Positions 1-6,925 of a stretch of DNA of 40,355 nucleotides are shown in pieces; positions within the stretch are counted from its first letter, which is position 1, and the number at the start of each line of letters is the position of its first letter. Below the pieces are notes generated by a model. That model had not been told where the DNA came from. It searched no databases and saw nothing but the letters and a program-made list of their open reading frames with translations. Source of the DNA: Bradyrhizobium pachyrhizi (lineage in GTDB: Bacteria > Pseudomonadota > Alphaproteobacteria > Rhizobiales > Xanthobacteraceae); the NCBI RefSeq assembly GCF_001189245.1, contig NZ_LFIQ01000097.1, positions 11,173 through 51,527 on the forward strand, written 5' to 3'. The position numbers and the translations under genes are program-made.

Positions 1-28
1 GGGCGCGAAGCATGGCAGACTCGGGCCA

Positions 29-1024
29 ATGAGTGATTTGCCTGATGAGCTGCCGAGCGATCCAGCCGAGTTGCGTGCCTTTGCCGCGGCGCTGCTCGAT
101 CGCTGTGCCAGGCTCGAGCGGTTGCTCTCGTCGCGCATGTGATCGACGCCAAGTATCATTGGCATTTGCCGCTCTACCGCCAGGCGCAGATGCTGGCGAC
201 GCACGGTATCGCCATCGACCGTTCCACACTCGCCTTCTGGGTCGGCTATGCCGCCCAGGAATTGAAGCCCTTGTGGTGCCGTCTGCGCGAGCTTCTGCTC
301 GCCTCCTCGAAGCTCTGTGTCGATGAGACGCCGGCACCGGTGCTGGATCCGGGGCGCGGCAGGACCAAAACCGGCTACTTCTGGGCGCTCTCGCGCGATG
401 ACAGGCCTTGGGCCGGCCCTGATCCGCCCGGGGTGCTCGATGCCTATGCACCGGGCCGTGGAGCGATCCATGGCTTGAGGTTGCTCGAAGGCTATCGCGG
501 CATCATCCACTGCGATGGCTATCAGGCTTACAAGACCATGACCCGAGAGACGCGTGCGGACGCCCTGTCCGGGACGCTCGCCTTCTGCTGGTCGCATCTA
601 CGGCGCCAGTTTGTGAAGATCGAGCGCGAGACGGCTCCAGCGCCAGCTCCGGTTGCCCGCGAGGCCCTCAAGCGCATCGCCCAACTCTGCGCGGTCGAGA
701 AAGCCCTCCGCGGCCGATCTGCTGCTGAGCGTCGCGCGGGCCGACAAGCGCATGCCCGGCCTCTGGCTGCAGCCTTGAAGCAGCGGTTTGAGGCAACGCT
801 TGATCACCTTGCGGGGGGAAGAGCGACACGGCGAAGGCTTTGCGTTATGCGCTGCGCCATTGGGACGGTCTGACGCTCTACCTTGATGATGGGCGTATCG
901 AGATGGACACGAATGCGGTCGAGCGTGCGATGCGGCCGATCAAGCTCAACGCCAAGAACTCCCTTTTTGCCGGTTGCGACGAGGGGGCCGAGAGTTGGGC
1001 AGTCCTGGCTTCGCTGATCGAGAC
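29..1024 (+). pseudogene. tnpC: IS66 transposase (TnpC), 5' and central part, deleted and frameshifted
   Basis: The reading frame starts at ATG 29 with a typical IS66 TnpC N-terminus (MSDLPDELPSDPAELRAF). It runs into a stop at 140, where it meets the catalytic-domain frame beginning around VIDAKYHWHLPLYRQ. A segment of roughly 150 residues that normally separates these parts is missing, so this is an internal deletion with frame change. A second lesion lies in the G-run near 813-818: the frame through 812 must shift to read SDTAKALRYALRHW and then MDTNAVERAMRPIKLNAKN, the conserved C-terminal part of the DDE domain. The protein is cut after LASLIET at about 1024, where the RIT element begins. 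Its C-terminus resumes at 4457. A possible TnpB tail ends at TGA 34-36, overlapping the TnpC start. It cannot make active transposase. Confidence 0.85.
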
Positions 1025-1028
1025 CCGC

Positions 1029-1048
1029 CTATGCCGAGTGCGGCATAG
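1029..1048. repeat. Near-perfect palindrome outside the left RIT inverted repeat
   Basis: The arms CTATGCCG and CGGCATAG flank a four-base centre (AGTG). The motif is the same CTATGCCG core that occurs in the terminal repeats. There is no counterpart outside the right end, so the two element ends are asymmetric. Confidence 0.7.
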
Positions 1049-1052
1049 ACAG

Positions 1053-1080
1053 GTTTATGCCGCCCGCCGAACTATGCCGA
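1053..1080. repeat. RIT left terminal inverted repeat (28 bp)
   Basis: The 28 bases are the exact reverse complement of 4429-4456. The inner part, CGAACTATGCCGA, is repeated in inverted orientation at 1127-1140, giving a palindromic end with a spacer of about 46 bases. The right end has the same architecture (4349-4360 against 4427-4440). Confidence 0.92.
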
Positions 1081-1177
1081 GTCGGGTCGTTTTCCCCAGA
1101 TTTCTCGCTGACCGGCGTTTGGCCGGTTCGGCATAGTTCGTTCTGTGCCTCCGCTTTCAACAACGGAGAACAGGAAG

Positions 1178-2419
1178 ATGGAAGTTGAAGAGTACTTGGG
1201 CAGAAGCCGGCTGTACCGGCGTCTCAGACGGGGGCCGCACGGACAGCTCGTCGAGCGCTACGCCGCTCGTCTCGTCGGAGAGAGGCTCGTTCGGCACGGC
1301 GCGTGGCGTTGCCTCAACGTGGTTGGCGGGCTCCTGAGTTGGATCGCGGGCCGTCGCTACAAGCTGGTCGATCTCAATGAGCAGGTCGTTGAGCGGTACC
1401 TCCGACATCGAGGCAAGAGGCGGTCTATCCAACCCGGTGACCGGGCCGCGCTCAAGCGATGGCTGTCGGTGCTGCGCGGGGAAGGCGCGATCACGCAGTT
1501 GGTGCTGCCGCCTCTCACCCCGCACGAACGGATCTTCAAGGAGTTCGATGCCTACCTGCGATCAGAGCGCGGCTTGGCCCCGAGGTCCATCGTCCGCCAT
1601 CTCCCGGTCATCCGCAGGTTCCTGCACGAGGTGTGCTCCGGCGGCGCCGGCGCCCTGTGCAAGATCAGCCAAGAGGACGTGATCCGCTACGTTGAGCGCC
1701 ACGCCCAGGATTGGAGTCCGGGAACAGGCAAGGCGATGTGCTGGTCGTTGCGTGCCTTTCTCCGTTACCTCCACCATCGGGGACTGAACCCGCGCCCGTT
1801 GGCGGATTGCATTCCATCGATGCGCCGATGGAAGCTCGCAACTCTGCCGACCTATCTGCCTGCCGCTCAGGTGCAGAAGGCTCTCGACGGTTGCGACCGA
1901 GCGACGGTGATGGGACGGCGCGACTTTGCCATTCTGTTGTTGCTGGCCAAGCTCGGCCTGCGGGCCGACGAGGTTACGACGCTCACCCTCGACGATATCG
2001 ACTGGCGCGCCAGCGAGATACTCGTTCGCGCCAAGGGCCGACAGCGTGCACAGATGCCGATACCGCCAGACATTGGCGCGGCCATCGTTGCATATCTGCG
2101 CAATGGCCGCCCAAAGTCGTCGTGCCGACGGCTGTTCGTCCGCACACTCGCGCCACACGTCGGCTTTGCTTCCGGATGCGCGATCACCATGATCGCCAAG
2201 GCCGCCCTTGATCGCGTTGGAATCGAAGGTTGCGCCCATCGCGGCGCCCATATCTTCCGACACAGTCTTGCTACCGAGCTTCTCCGATCTGGCGCGACCT
2301 TGTCGGAGATCGGACAGTTGCTGCGGCACGAGAACCACGACACCACCCGGATCTACGCGAAGGTCGACATCGATGCGCTGAGAGCATTGAGCCTGCCCTG
2401 GCCGGGAGGCGTGCAATGA
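1178..2419 (+). CDS. ritA: RIT tyrosine recombinase A
   Basis: A site-specific tyrosine recombinase of 413 residues, first of the trio and presumed to act with the two downstream proteins on the element ends. An N-terminal SAM-like core-binding domain occupies about residues 100-210 and the catalytic domain about 220-400. Catalytic residues are visible: Arg in GLRADEV, H358 and R361 in HIFRH, H384 in LRHENH, and the nucleophile Y393 in TTRIYAKVD. ATG 1178 is preferred because GGAG lies about nine bases upstream; a GTG at 1145 would add 11 residues. It overlaps the next gene by ATGA (2416-2419), implying translational coupling. Symbol given by position in the RIT trio. Confidence 0.9.
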   Translation: MEVEEYLGRSRLYRRLRRGPHGQLVERYAARLVGERLVRHGAWRCLNVVGGLLSWIAGRRYKLVDLNEQVVERYLRHRGKRRSIQPGDRAALKRWLSVLRGEGAITQLVLPPLTPHERIFKEFDAYLRSERGLAPRSIVRHLPVIRRFLHEVCSGGAGALCKISQEDVIRYVERHAQDWSPGTGKAMCWSLRAFLRYLHHRGLNPRPLADCIPSMRRWKLATLPTYLPAAQVQKALDGCDRATVMGRRDFAILLLLAKLGLRADEVTTLTLDDIDWRASEILVRAKGRQRAQMPIPPDIGAAIVAYLRNGRPKSSCRRLFVRTLAPHVGFASGCAITMIAKAALDRVGIEGCAHRGAHIFRHSLATELLRSGATLSEIGQLLRHENHDTTRIYAKVDIDALRALSLPWPGGVQ

Positions 2420-3342
2420 CCGATCTGCGCTCCGCACTCGATAAGTACCTGAGCATGCGCAAGGGGTTTGGATACAAGTACGAGCACCAGACCCGTCGGC
2501 TCGCCGACTTCGTCGCCTTCATGGAGAAGCGCAAAGCCAGGATCATCACGACGAAGCTGGCAATGGAATGGGCAACGCTGCCGCCGGATCGTCATGCATC
2601 CTGGGCGCTGCGATTGAGCGACGTGCGCGGGTTCGCGCGCCATGTCGCCAACTTCGATCCGAGAACGGAGGTGCCGCCCGTCGGCATGCTGCCGGGATGG
2701 AACCGCGCCAAGCCCTATGTCTACAGCGACGCGGAGATCGATGCGTTGCTGACGGCAGCGCTGGCTCTGCCGCCAGCGGACGGGCTGCGCCGATGGACCT
2801 ACCATACCCTGTTCGGGCTGATCGCGGTGACGGGCATGCGTATCTCCGAGGCGATGGGCCTGGAGCGTGATGACGTCGACCTCGACGCCGGCGTGCTGAC
2901 GGTCCGGCTGACCAAGTTCGGCAAGTCGCGGCTCGTGCCATTGCATCCGACGACGAGAACCGCGCTGCGCGACTACGCCCACCGGCGCGATGCGCTGCTC
3001 GGATCACGCTGCGGCTCGACCTTCTTCGTTGCCGAACAGGGAGGCCGCTTGCTGCACCAGTACGTTTATCGCGTCTTCTGGCGATTGTCCCGAGAGATCG
3101 GGCTGCGGCGCCCAGGTGATCGTACCGGGCCACGCGTGCACGACTTCCGTCATCGCTTCGCCATCCGGACGCTGCTCGACTGGTATCGCGAAGGCAAGGA
3201 CGTCGAGCAACAACTCCCAGTGCTCTCCACTTACCTCGGCCACGCCTGCGTGCGCGATACCTACTGGTATCTCTCGGCCTGCCCCGAGTTGATGGAAGAA
3301 GCGGCGCGGCGTCTCGATCGGCGATGGGAGGTGACGCCATGA
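2416..3342 (+). CDS. ritB: RIT tyrosine recombinase B
   Basis: Second recombinase of the trio, 308 residues, starting at the ATG that overlaps the stop of the first gene. An N-terminal DNA-binding segment begins MTDLRSALDKYLSMRKGFG, as in other middle members of such trios. The catalytic domain carries Arg in GMRISEAMGLE, H242 and R245 in HDFRH, H276 in YLGHA, and the tyrosine at about residue 285 in DTYWYL. The stop overlaps the next start by ATGA (3339-3342). There is no sign of decay. Its role is most likely strand exchange together with A and C; the division of labour among RIT recombinases is not evident from sequence. Confidence 0.9.
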   Translation: MTDLRSALDKYLSMRKGFGYKYEHQTRRLADFVAFMEKRKARIITTKLAMEWATLPPDRHASWALRLSDVRGFARHVANFDPRTEVPPVGMLPGWNRAKPYVYSDAEIDALLTAALALPPADGLRRWTYHTLFGLIAVTGMRISEAMGLERDDVDLDAGVLTVRLTKFGKSRLVPLHPTTRTALRDYAHRRDALLGSRCGSTFFVAEQGGRLLHQYVYRVFWRLSREIGLRRPGDRTGPRVHDFRHRFAIRTLLDWYREGKDVEQQLPVLSTYLGHACVRDTYWYLSACPELMEEAARRLDRRWEVTP

Positions 3343-4340
3343 AGCCCGCCTGCAATGTCGCCACGTTGATCGAGCGCTTCTTCACCGAGCGCCTCATGCG
3401 CCAGCGCAATGTTAGCGGCAACACGATCGCCTCCTACAGGGACACGTTCCGGCTGCTGTTCATGTTCGCACAGGTGCGGCTGCGGAAGTCCCCATCGGCC
3501 CTGACGCTCGCCGATCTGGATGCAACGTTTATCGGTGCGTTCCTCACCGATCTCGAGGTAAAGCGCGGTGCCAGCGCGAAGACGCGTAACCTGCGTCTGA
3601 CCGCCATCAGATCCTTCTTCAGGTTCGTGTCCTTCGAGGAACCGGCACACAGTGCGCTGATCCAGCGCGTGCTCGCCATACCGAGCAAGCGCCACGACAA
3701 GCGACAGGTGCACTTCCTGACGCGCCCCGAGATCGAGGCGGTTCTCGCCGCGCCCGATCGAACGACGTGGCTTGGCCGCCGCGATCACACCTTGCTGCTG
3801 GTCGCGGCCCAGACGGGCTTGCGCCTCTCAGAGCTCACTGGCCTTGACCGGGATGCCGTCCACCTCGGGTCTGGTGCACACGTACGATGCGTCGGTAAAG
3901 GGCGGAAGGAGCGGACCACTCCGCTGACCACACTCGCTCGGTGTGCGCTCCAGGCATGGCTCAAGGAACCGTTGCGGAAAGGAGCAGCAGCGTTGTTCCC
4001 AAACGTGCACGGGTGCCGGCTCAGTGCCGACAGCGTCCAGTCCCTGCTGGGAAAGCATGTTCGTGTCGCTCACAAGAGTTGCCCGTCTTTGAAGGCCAAG
4101 AGCGTGTCGCCGCACGTGCTGAGGCACAGCGCTGCGATGGAACTGCTGCAAGCCGGCGTCGACTGCTCCGTGATCGCGCTGTGGCTCGGTCATGAATCGG
4201 TCGAGACGACGCAGACGTACCTGCACGCCCACCTCGCCCTCAAGGAAGCTGCCCTGGCGAAGCTCAAGCCGTACGAGCGCGGCAAGCGAATCCGCTTCCA
4301 GCCGAACGACCGCCTGCTCGCCTTCCTCGAGGCGCTCTGA
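3339..4340 (+). CDS. ritC: RIT tyrosine recombinase C
   Basis: Third recombinase, 333 residues, beginning MKPACNVATLIERFF at the ATG inside the stop of the second gene. An N-terminal core-binding fold (about residues 5-95) is followed by the XerC/D-like catalytic domain. Visible catalytic residues are Arg in GLRLSELTGLD, H259 and R262 in HVLRH, H285 in WLGHESVETT and the nucleophile Y294 in TQTYLH. The gene ends eight bases before the inner copy of the terminal repeat motif (4349-4360). It is intact and co-oriented with the other two, so the three are very probably translated from one transcript. Confidence 0.9.
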   Translation: MKPACNVATLIERFFTERLMRQRNVSGNTIASYRDTFRLLFMFAQVRLRKSPSALTLADLDATFIGAFLTDLEVKRGASAKTRNLRLTAIRSFFRFVSFEEPAHSALIQRVLAIPSKRHDKRQVHFLTRPEIEAVLAAPDRTTWLGRRDHTLLLVAAQTGLRLSELTGLDRDAVHLGSGAHVRCVGKGRKERTTPLTTLARCALQAWLKEPLRKGAAALFPNVHGCRLSADSVQSLLGKHVRVAHKSCPSLKAKSVSPHVLRHSAAMELLQAGVDCSVIALWLGHESVETTQTYLHAHLALKEAALAKLKPYERGKRIRFQPNDRLLAFLEAL

Positions 4341-4428
4341 ACGACCAGACTATGCCGAATGGAATGGGGCTGCCCTGCACGCGATCGACGCGCGCCAGCG
4401 TGACAACGGCATGCCATACCAAATCCGT

Positions 4429-4456
4429 TCGGCATAGTTCGGCGGGCGGCATAAAC
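4429..4456. repeat. RIT right terminal inverted repeat (28 bp)
   Basis: Perfect inverted copy of 1053-1080. It abuts the resumed IS66 reading frame at 4457, which fixes the right boundary of the element. An inverted inner copy of the ACTATGCCGA core lies at 4349-4358, mirroring the left end. Confidence 0.92.
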
Positions 4457-4607
4457 ATGCAAGCTTAATGGCGTGAGTGCCGAGTTCTGGCTGGCCGACG
4501 TCCTCGCAAAGCTCGTCAATGGTTGGCCTGCGGCGCGACTGGATGAGCTGCTTCCCTGGGCATCGACTTACGCGATGTGTGCGCGGGATCCGGAGCTGGC
4601 GGCATGA
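4457..4607 (+). pseudogene. tnpC: IS66 transposase (TnpC), C-terminal end after the RIT insertion
   Basis: Directly after the RIT repeat the frame reads CKLNGVSAEFWLADVLAKLV followed by NGWPAARLDELLPW, the conserved IS66 TnpC tail. It joins in frame to LASLIET at 1024. The stop TGA (4605-4607) overlaps the ATG of the next gene, so tnpC and the passenger gene were translationally coupled before the insertion. Confidence 0.9.
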
Positions 4608-5206
4608 GCCTCAACACGACCGCTGTCCGGATCAAGGTGACCCTCAAGGACGTGAAACCGGAGGTGATGCTACGCCTCGTCGTACCGCTGACCCTGCGTC
4701 TCGATCGGCTGCATCTGACGCTTCAGGCGGCGTTTGGCTGGACGAATAGCCATCTCTTCGAGTTCCACGCTGGCGAAGGACATTGGGGTATCCCTGATCC
4801 CGATGGTGATTTTGGCCCTCAGCCCGTCGATGCCCGCAAGGCGCGGCTCTACGATATCGTTCGCGAGATCGGCGCCAAAACGATCCACTATCTCTATGAC
4901 TTCGGCGACGGCTGGGATCATGTGATCAAGCTCGAAAAATGGTTCGACGACACGCCGACGGACGGTCTTCCGCTATTGCTCGATGCCATCGGCCGCTGCC
5001 CTCCGGAGGATGTCGGCGGGCCGACCGGCTATACCGACTACCTTGAGGCCATTAGCGATCCCACTCGTCCGGAGCACGAAAATATGCGTCTCTGGGGTCC
5101 CGAGCGGTTCGATCCGAAGGTCATCGATCGGACGGCGCTCGGCGCCGCCGTCAACGCATTATCGGAAAAGTGGATGCCTCGCCGGCACAAGCTGCGATCA
5201 AAGTAG
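4604..5206 (+). CDS. Plasmid pRiA4b ORF-3-like protein, IS66 passenger
   Basis: A 200-residue protein of the pRiA4b ORF-3-like family (Pfam PRiA4_ORF3), biochemical function unknown. Family hallmarks are visible: an N-terminal strand rich in V/I/L with LRLVVPLTLRLDRLHLTLQ, then AFGWTNSHLFEF, and the central HYLYDFGDGWDH motif near residue 105, followed by CPPEDVGGPTGY. ATG 4604 overlaps the tnpC stop by ATGA, and the gene lies between tnpC and the right IS66 terminus (5218-5247), so it is cargo of the IS66 element rather than a chromosomal gene. The coding sequence is intact. Whether it helps transposition or gives a host trait cannot be told from the sequence. Confidence 0.85.
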   Translation: MSLNTTAVRIKVTLKDVKPEVMLRLVVPLTLRLDRLHLTLQAAFGWTNSHLFEFHAGEGHWGIPDPDGDFGPQPVDARKARLYDIVREIGAKTIHYLYDFGDGWDHVIKLEKWFDDTPTDGLPLLLDAIGRCPPEDVGGPTGYTDYLEAISDPTRPEHENMRLWGPERFDPKVIDRTALGAAVNALSEKWMPRRHKLRSK

Positions 5207-5217
5207 ACGTCAAGCGC

Positions 5218-5247
5218 CAATCAAAAGGGCCGCAGAGCTACGCTTAC
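5218..5247 (-). repeat. IS66 right terminal inverted repeat (IRR)
   Basis: Read inward from 5247 on the minus strand it begins GTAAGCGT, the usual IS66 terminus. It matches the displaced left end (6798 inward) at GTAAGCGT, GC, GGCCCTT and GATTG with a few mismatches. It is followed at 5248-5255 by the target duplication GTTCGAAG. Confidence 0.85.
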
Positions 5248-5255
5248 GTTCGAAG
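5248..5255 (+). repeat. 8-bp target-site duplication (GTTCGAAG), right copy
   Basis: Exact 8-bp sequence next to the IS66 right end. The other copy lies next to the left end at 6799-6806 in inverted orientation (CTTCGAAC on the plus strand). Eight bases is the usual IS66 duplication length. In the target gene this reads through ...LTFE E..., so removing the insert restores the older tnpC frame. Confidence 0.88.
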
Positions 5256-5345
5256 AGCTGGAAGCCGACGCCACTGAAGACGAACTAGCGGCGGAACATA
5301 CCGTGGCTAAGACGACGACGGTGCGCGGATTTACGCCCAGTCGCT
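5248..5345 (+). pseudogene. tnpC: Older IS66 tnpC, fragment B (downstream of the insertion)
   Basis: The frame reads LTFEELEADATEDELAAEHT and then VAKTTTVRGFTPSR, a typical IS66 TnpC stretch just before the zinc-finger-like region. The preceding part of the same gene (RSARLIEQLALTFE) is found on the minus strand at 6807-6925. Both halves share the GTTCGAAG duplication, so they come from one gene. Fragment B ends near 5345, where group II intron-like sequence starts. Confidence 0.75.
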
Positions 5346-5395
5346 GTGAACGCCAGACCTCAAGGGCGACGGGTCCACACCGTTGCTCACGGAAG

Positions 5396-6340
5396 GTCTG
5401 GATAGAAGGCGGGCAGCCAAGGGCAATAGCAAACATCCTCCCGCGCCCCGGACACAGAGCCGGACCAGCGCGTCGACGAGGCTGGACGCTATATGACATG
5501 AACTGGCAAGACGGAATAGGAAGACACGGTTCACGGCGCTGATGCATCACGTGACGCGCGAATTGCTGACGGAAAGCTTCAGGCAACTTCGCTCGTCGAG
5601 CCCTTCCTCGTAGTCGCGCCATGTCAGCCCGTCGACGCCGGGCGCCGCAGAGCGCTTCATTTATCTACACTACGTCTTCGACCTCTGGATCCACCAGCGG
5701 CGAAGCAAAACGGCGAAAGAGGATGTCATCGTCGTCCGGTATGCAGACGACAGCGTCGTGGGCTTCCAAACAAAGTCCGAGGCCCTACGCTTTCTCGACG
5801 CACTGCGTGAGCGGATGGCGACGTTCGGTCTCTCGCTGAATGAGGAGAAGACGCGGATTCTGGAATTTGGACAGTTCGCGATCGAGCGCCGCGGACGCCG
5901 GCGGCAACGCCGCCCGGAAACGTTCGACTTCCTCGGGTTCACGTACATCTGCGCTGTGACCCGAATGAATCCACACTTCACAATCCCGCGCGTGACAATC
6001 GCCTCTATCATGCGGGCGACGCCGAGGGCGGTACGACACGGCCTGATGAAACGCCACCATGCTCCTATCGCTGAGATCGGCGCCTGGCTCCGTCGCGTGG
6101 TGCAGGGTACCTGAACTACCACGCGATACCCGGGAACCTGAAACGGCTCGGTACGTTCCGCGCCGAGGTCTGCCGGGCATGGCTGCGCTCGCTTCGCCGA
6201 CGCAGCCAGCGCTCTCGCATGACCTGGGATCGGTTCCGGCGTTACGTTGGGCGATGCGTCCCGAAAGTCCGCGCCTGTCATCCGCATTTCAATCCACGGT
6301 ACGCGTCATGCCCAAAGGCAGGAGCAGTATGCGGTAGCTC
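5396..6340 (+). pseudogene. Group II intron reverse transcriptase/maturase, rearranged
   Basis: Remnant of an intron-encoded protein. Recognisable pieces in order: an N-terminal stretch ending RFTALMHHVTRELLTESFRQ; a block readable only on the opposite strand (LKRSAAPGVDGLTWRDYEEG, 5659-5587) that belongs immediately after it; then, after a deletion of most of the RT fingers, FIYLHYVFDLW and the catalytic motif VVRYADDSVVGF near 5740. This is followed by FDFLGFTYI, a frameshift near 6110, and the maturase/X-domain tail with YLNYHAIPGNLKRLGTF and SQRSRMTWDRF. The stops, deletion and inversion mean no functional protein. Confidence 0.82.
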
Positions 6341-6392
6341 CGCACGTACGGATCTGGGCGGGGCGCTGGGAAACCAGCGTCCCTACCGCGAC
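6323..6392 (+). ncRNA. Relic of group II intron domains V and VI
   Basis: 6323-6356 resembles a domain V helix (GAGC...GCACGTACGGAT), but two positions of the basal helix are mismatched. It is followed at 6361-6382 by a strong hairpin, GGGCGCTGG and CCAGCGTCC with a GAAA loop, and then CCCTACCGCGAC, as at the 3' end of bacterial group II introns. Probably not catalytic. Confidence 0.55.
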
Positions 6393-6649
6393 CTCTATTT
6401 CACGCTCACATGCGATCTCGTTCGAGTACTACCGCTCACGGTCTTTATAGACGTCAACTTGCTCGTTAGTTGGGTTCTCATTCTGAAGAGCTCGGCCGAA
6501 CGCGCAGAACGACAGCATCAGGTTGGCTGCTCTCGTGATTGCAGAGATATTGGCTAGACATCGCTCGCTGCGAGCGTAATCGCAAACTAACTTTATTGAG
6601 GGCGCAACCGCGAACTTGATCCGGCTGAATGCCGGCAGATCAGACGAGC
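6393..6649. other. Junction region, no recognisable gene
   Basis: Between the group II intron relic and the inverted IS66 tnpA start. No protein on either strand was recognised. It must contain one breakpoint of the inferred inversion. Confidence 0.5.
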
Positions 6650-6710
6650 CAGCGTACACTTCAATACGCGGCGACAACGGTCGTCTTATGTCGTCCGAAT
6701 AGTCGTCCAT
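6650..6710 (-). pseudogene. IS66 tnpA, 5' fragment
   Basis: Starting at ATG 6710 the minus strand reads MDDYSDDIRRPLSPRIEVYA, resembling the N-terminus of rhizobial IS66 TnpA (OrfA). It lies about 60-90 bases inside the left terminal repeat, the expected position of the first IS66 gene. Homology is lost after about 20 residues, before the HTH region, so this is where the element was broken. A hairpin with CACCCC/GGGGTG arms (6717-6733) precedes the start codon. Confidence 0.5.
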
Positions 6711-6768
6711 TGTGAGCACCCCTGCCGGGGGTGACTCTTCTAACGGTGCTCCCAAGACTGCGCACAAA

Positions 6769-6798
6769 CAATCTGAAGGGCCTCGGCGCCACGCTTAC
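6769..6798 (-). repeat. IS66 left terminal inverted repeat (IRL), displaced and inverted
   Basis: From 6798 inward on the minus strand the sequence begins GTAAGCGT and aligns with the right end at 5247. It is bordered by the 8-bp duplication at 6799-6806. Its orientation is opposite to that required by the right end at 5247, showing that the element was split by an inversion. Confidence 0.82.
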
Positions 6799-6806
6799 CT
6801 TCGAAC
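6799..6806 (-). repeat. 8-bp target-site duplication (GTTCGAAG), left copy
   Basis: Reads CTTCGAAC on the plus strand, exactly the reverse complement of the copy at 5248-5255. It sits between the IS66 left end and the disrupted older tnpC. Confidence 0.88.
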
Positions 6807-6925
6807 GTCAACGCCAACTGCTCTATCAGCCGCGCCGAACGCTCCGACCGTTGCCCATAGATCTGATGCTTCAGCTTGGCGATCTGCAGTTGCTGCCGAG
6901 CGTTCAGAGTCTCGAGGCGTGGCAA
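6807..6925 (-). pseudogene. tnpC: Older IS66 tnpC, fragment A (N-terminal part)
   Basis: The minus strand reads RLETLNARQQLQIAKLKHQI, then YGQRSERSARLIEQLALTFE, the coiled-coil-like N-terminal region of IS66 TnpC. It stops at the duplication GTTCGAAG. Its continuation, ELEADATEDELAAE, is on the plus strand from 5253. Joining the two halves through one duplication copy gives an uninterrupted frame. Confidence 0.82.

Larger units (their letters stand above)
1025..4456 (+). mobile_element. RIT (recombinase-in-trio) element, apparently intact
   Basis: Three complete tyrosine recombinase genes in one direction, each overlapping the next by ATGA, are bracketed by perfect 28-bp inverted repeats at 1053-1080 and 4429-4456. 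This is the known layout of RIT elements. The insertion site is exact: IS66 TnpC reads LASLIET up to 1024 and continues CKLNGVSAEFW from 4457, so joining the flanks restores the codon series. On the left about 28 extra bases (1025-1052), including the palindrome at 1029-1048, lie outside the inverted repeat, so the left boundary is uncertain by that amount. No clear target duplication is visible. All three recombinases keep their catalytic residues, so the element may still move. Confidence 0.88.
1..5247 (+). mobile_element. IS66-family element, right-hand part, interrupted by a RIT element
   Basis: This stretch holds the tnpC remnant (29-1024 plus 4457-4607), the passenger ORF (4604-5206) and the right terminal repeat (5218-5247) of one IS66-family element. 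Its left end with the start of tnpA is not upstream in this window but lies inverted at 6650-6798. The assignment rests on TnpC protein similarity, on the GTAAGCG-type terminus typical of IS66, and on the GTTCGAAG duplication shared with the displaced left end. The element is dead as it stands: tnpC has an internal deletion, a frameshift and a 3.4-kb insertion. The true left part of this copy may extend outside the window. Confidence 0.75.
5346..6392 (+). mobile_element. Decayed group II intron
   Basis: The stretch contains a broken reverse transcriptase/maturase gene and, at its 3' end, sequences resembling ribozyme domains V and VI. A large piece of the RT is deleted and one block of about 73 bp is inverted (5587-5659). 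The 3' end is placed near 6392, after the domain VI-like hairpin and CCCTACCGCGAC. The 5' boundary is approximate and set by the end of the IS66 fragment. It is not functional. Confidence 0.75.

Noticed and set aside
1562..2437. 291-codon minus frame opposite the first recombinase
   Set aside because: Shadow of ritA on the other strand; the plus strand has the full set of tyrosine recombinase motifs.
1178..4340. Tn554-type tnpABC operon
   Set aside because: In Tn554 the third protein is not a recombinase. Here all three have tyrosine recombinase catalytic residues, and the ends are inverted repeats, so RIT fits better.
6429..6767. 112-codon minus frame as a gene
   Set aside because: Only the part from MDDYSDDIRRPL (6710) onward for about 20 codons looks like a known protein (IS66 TnpA start). 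The rest is unrelated and spans the presumed inversion junction.
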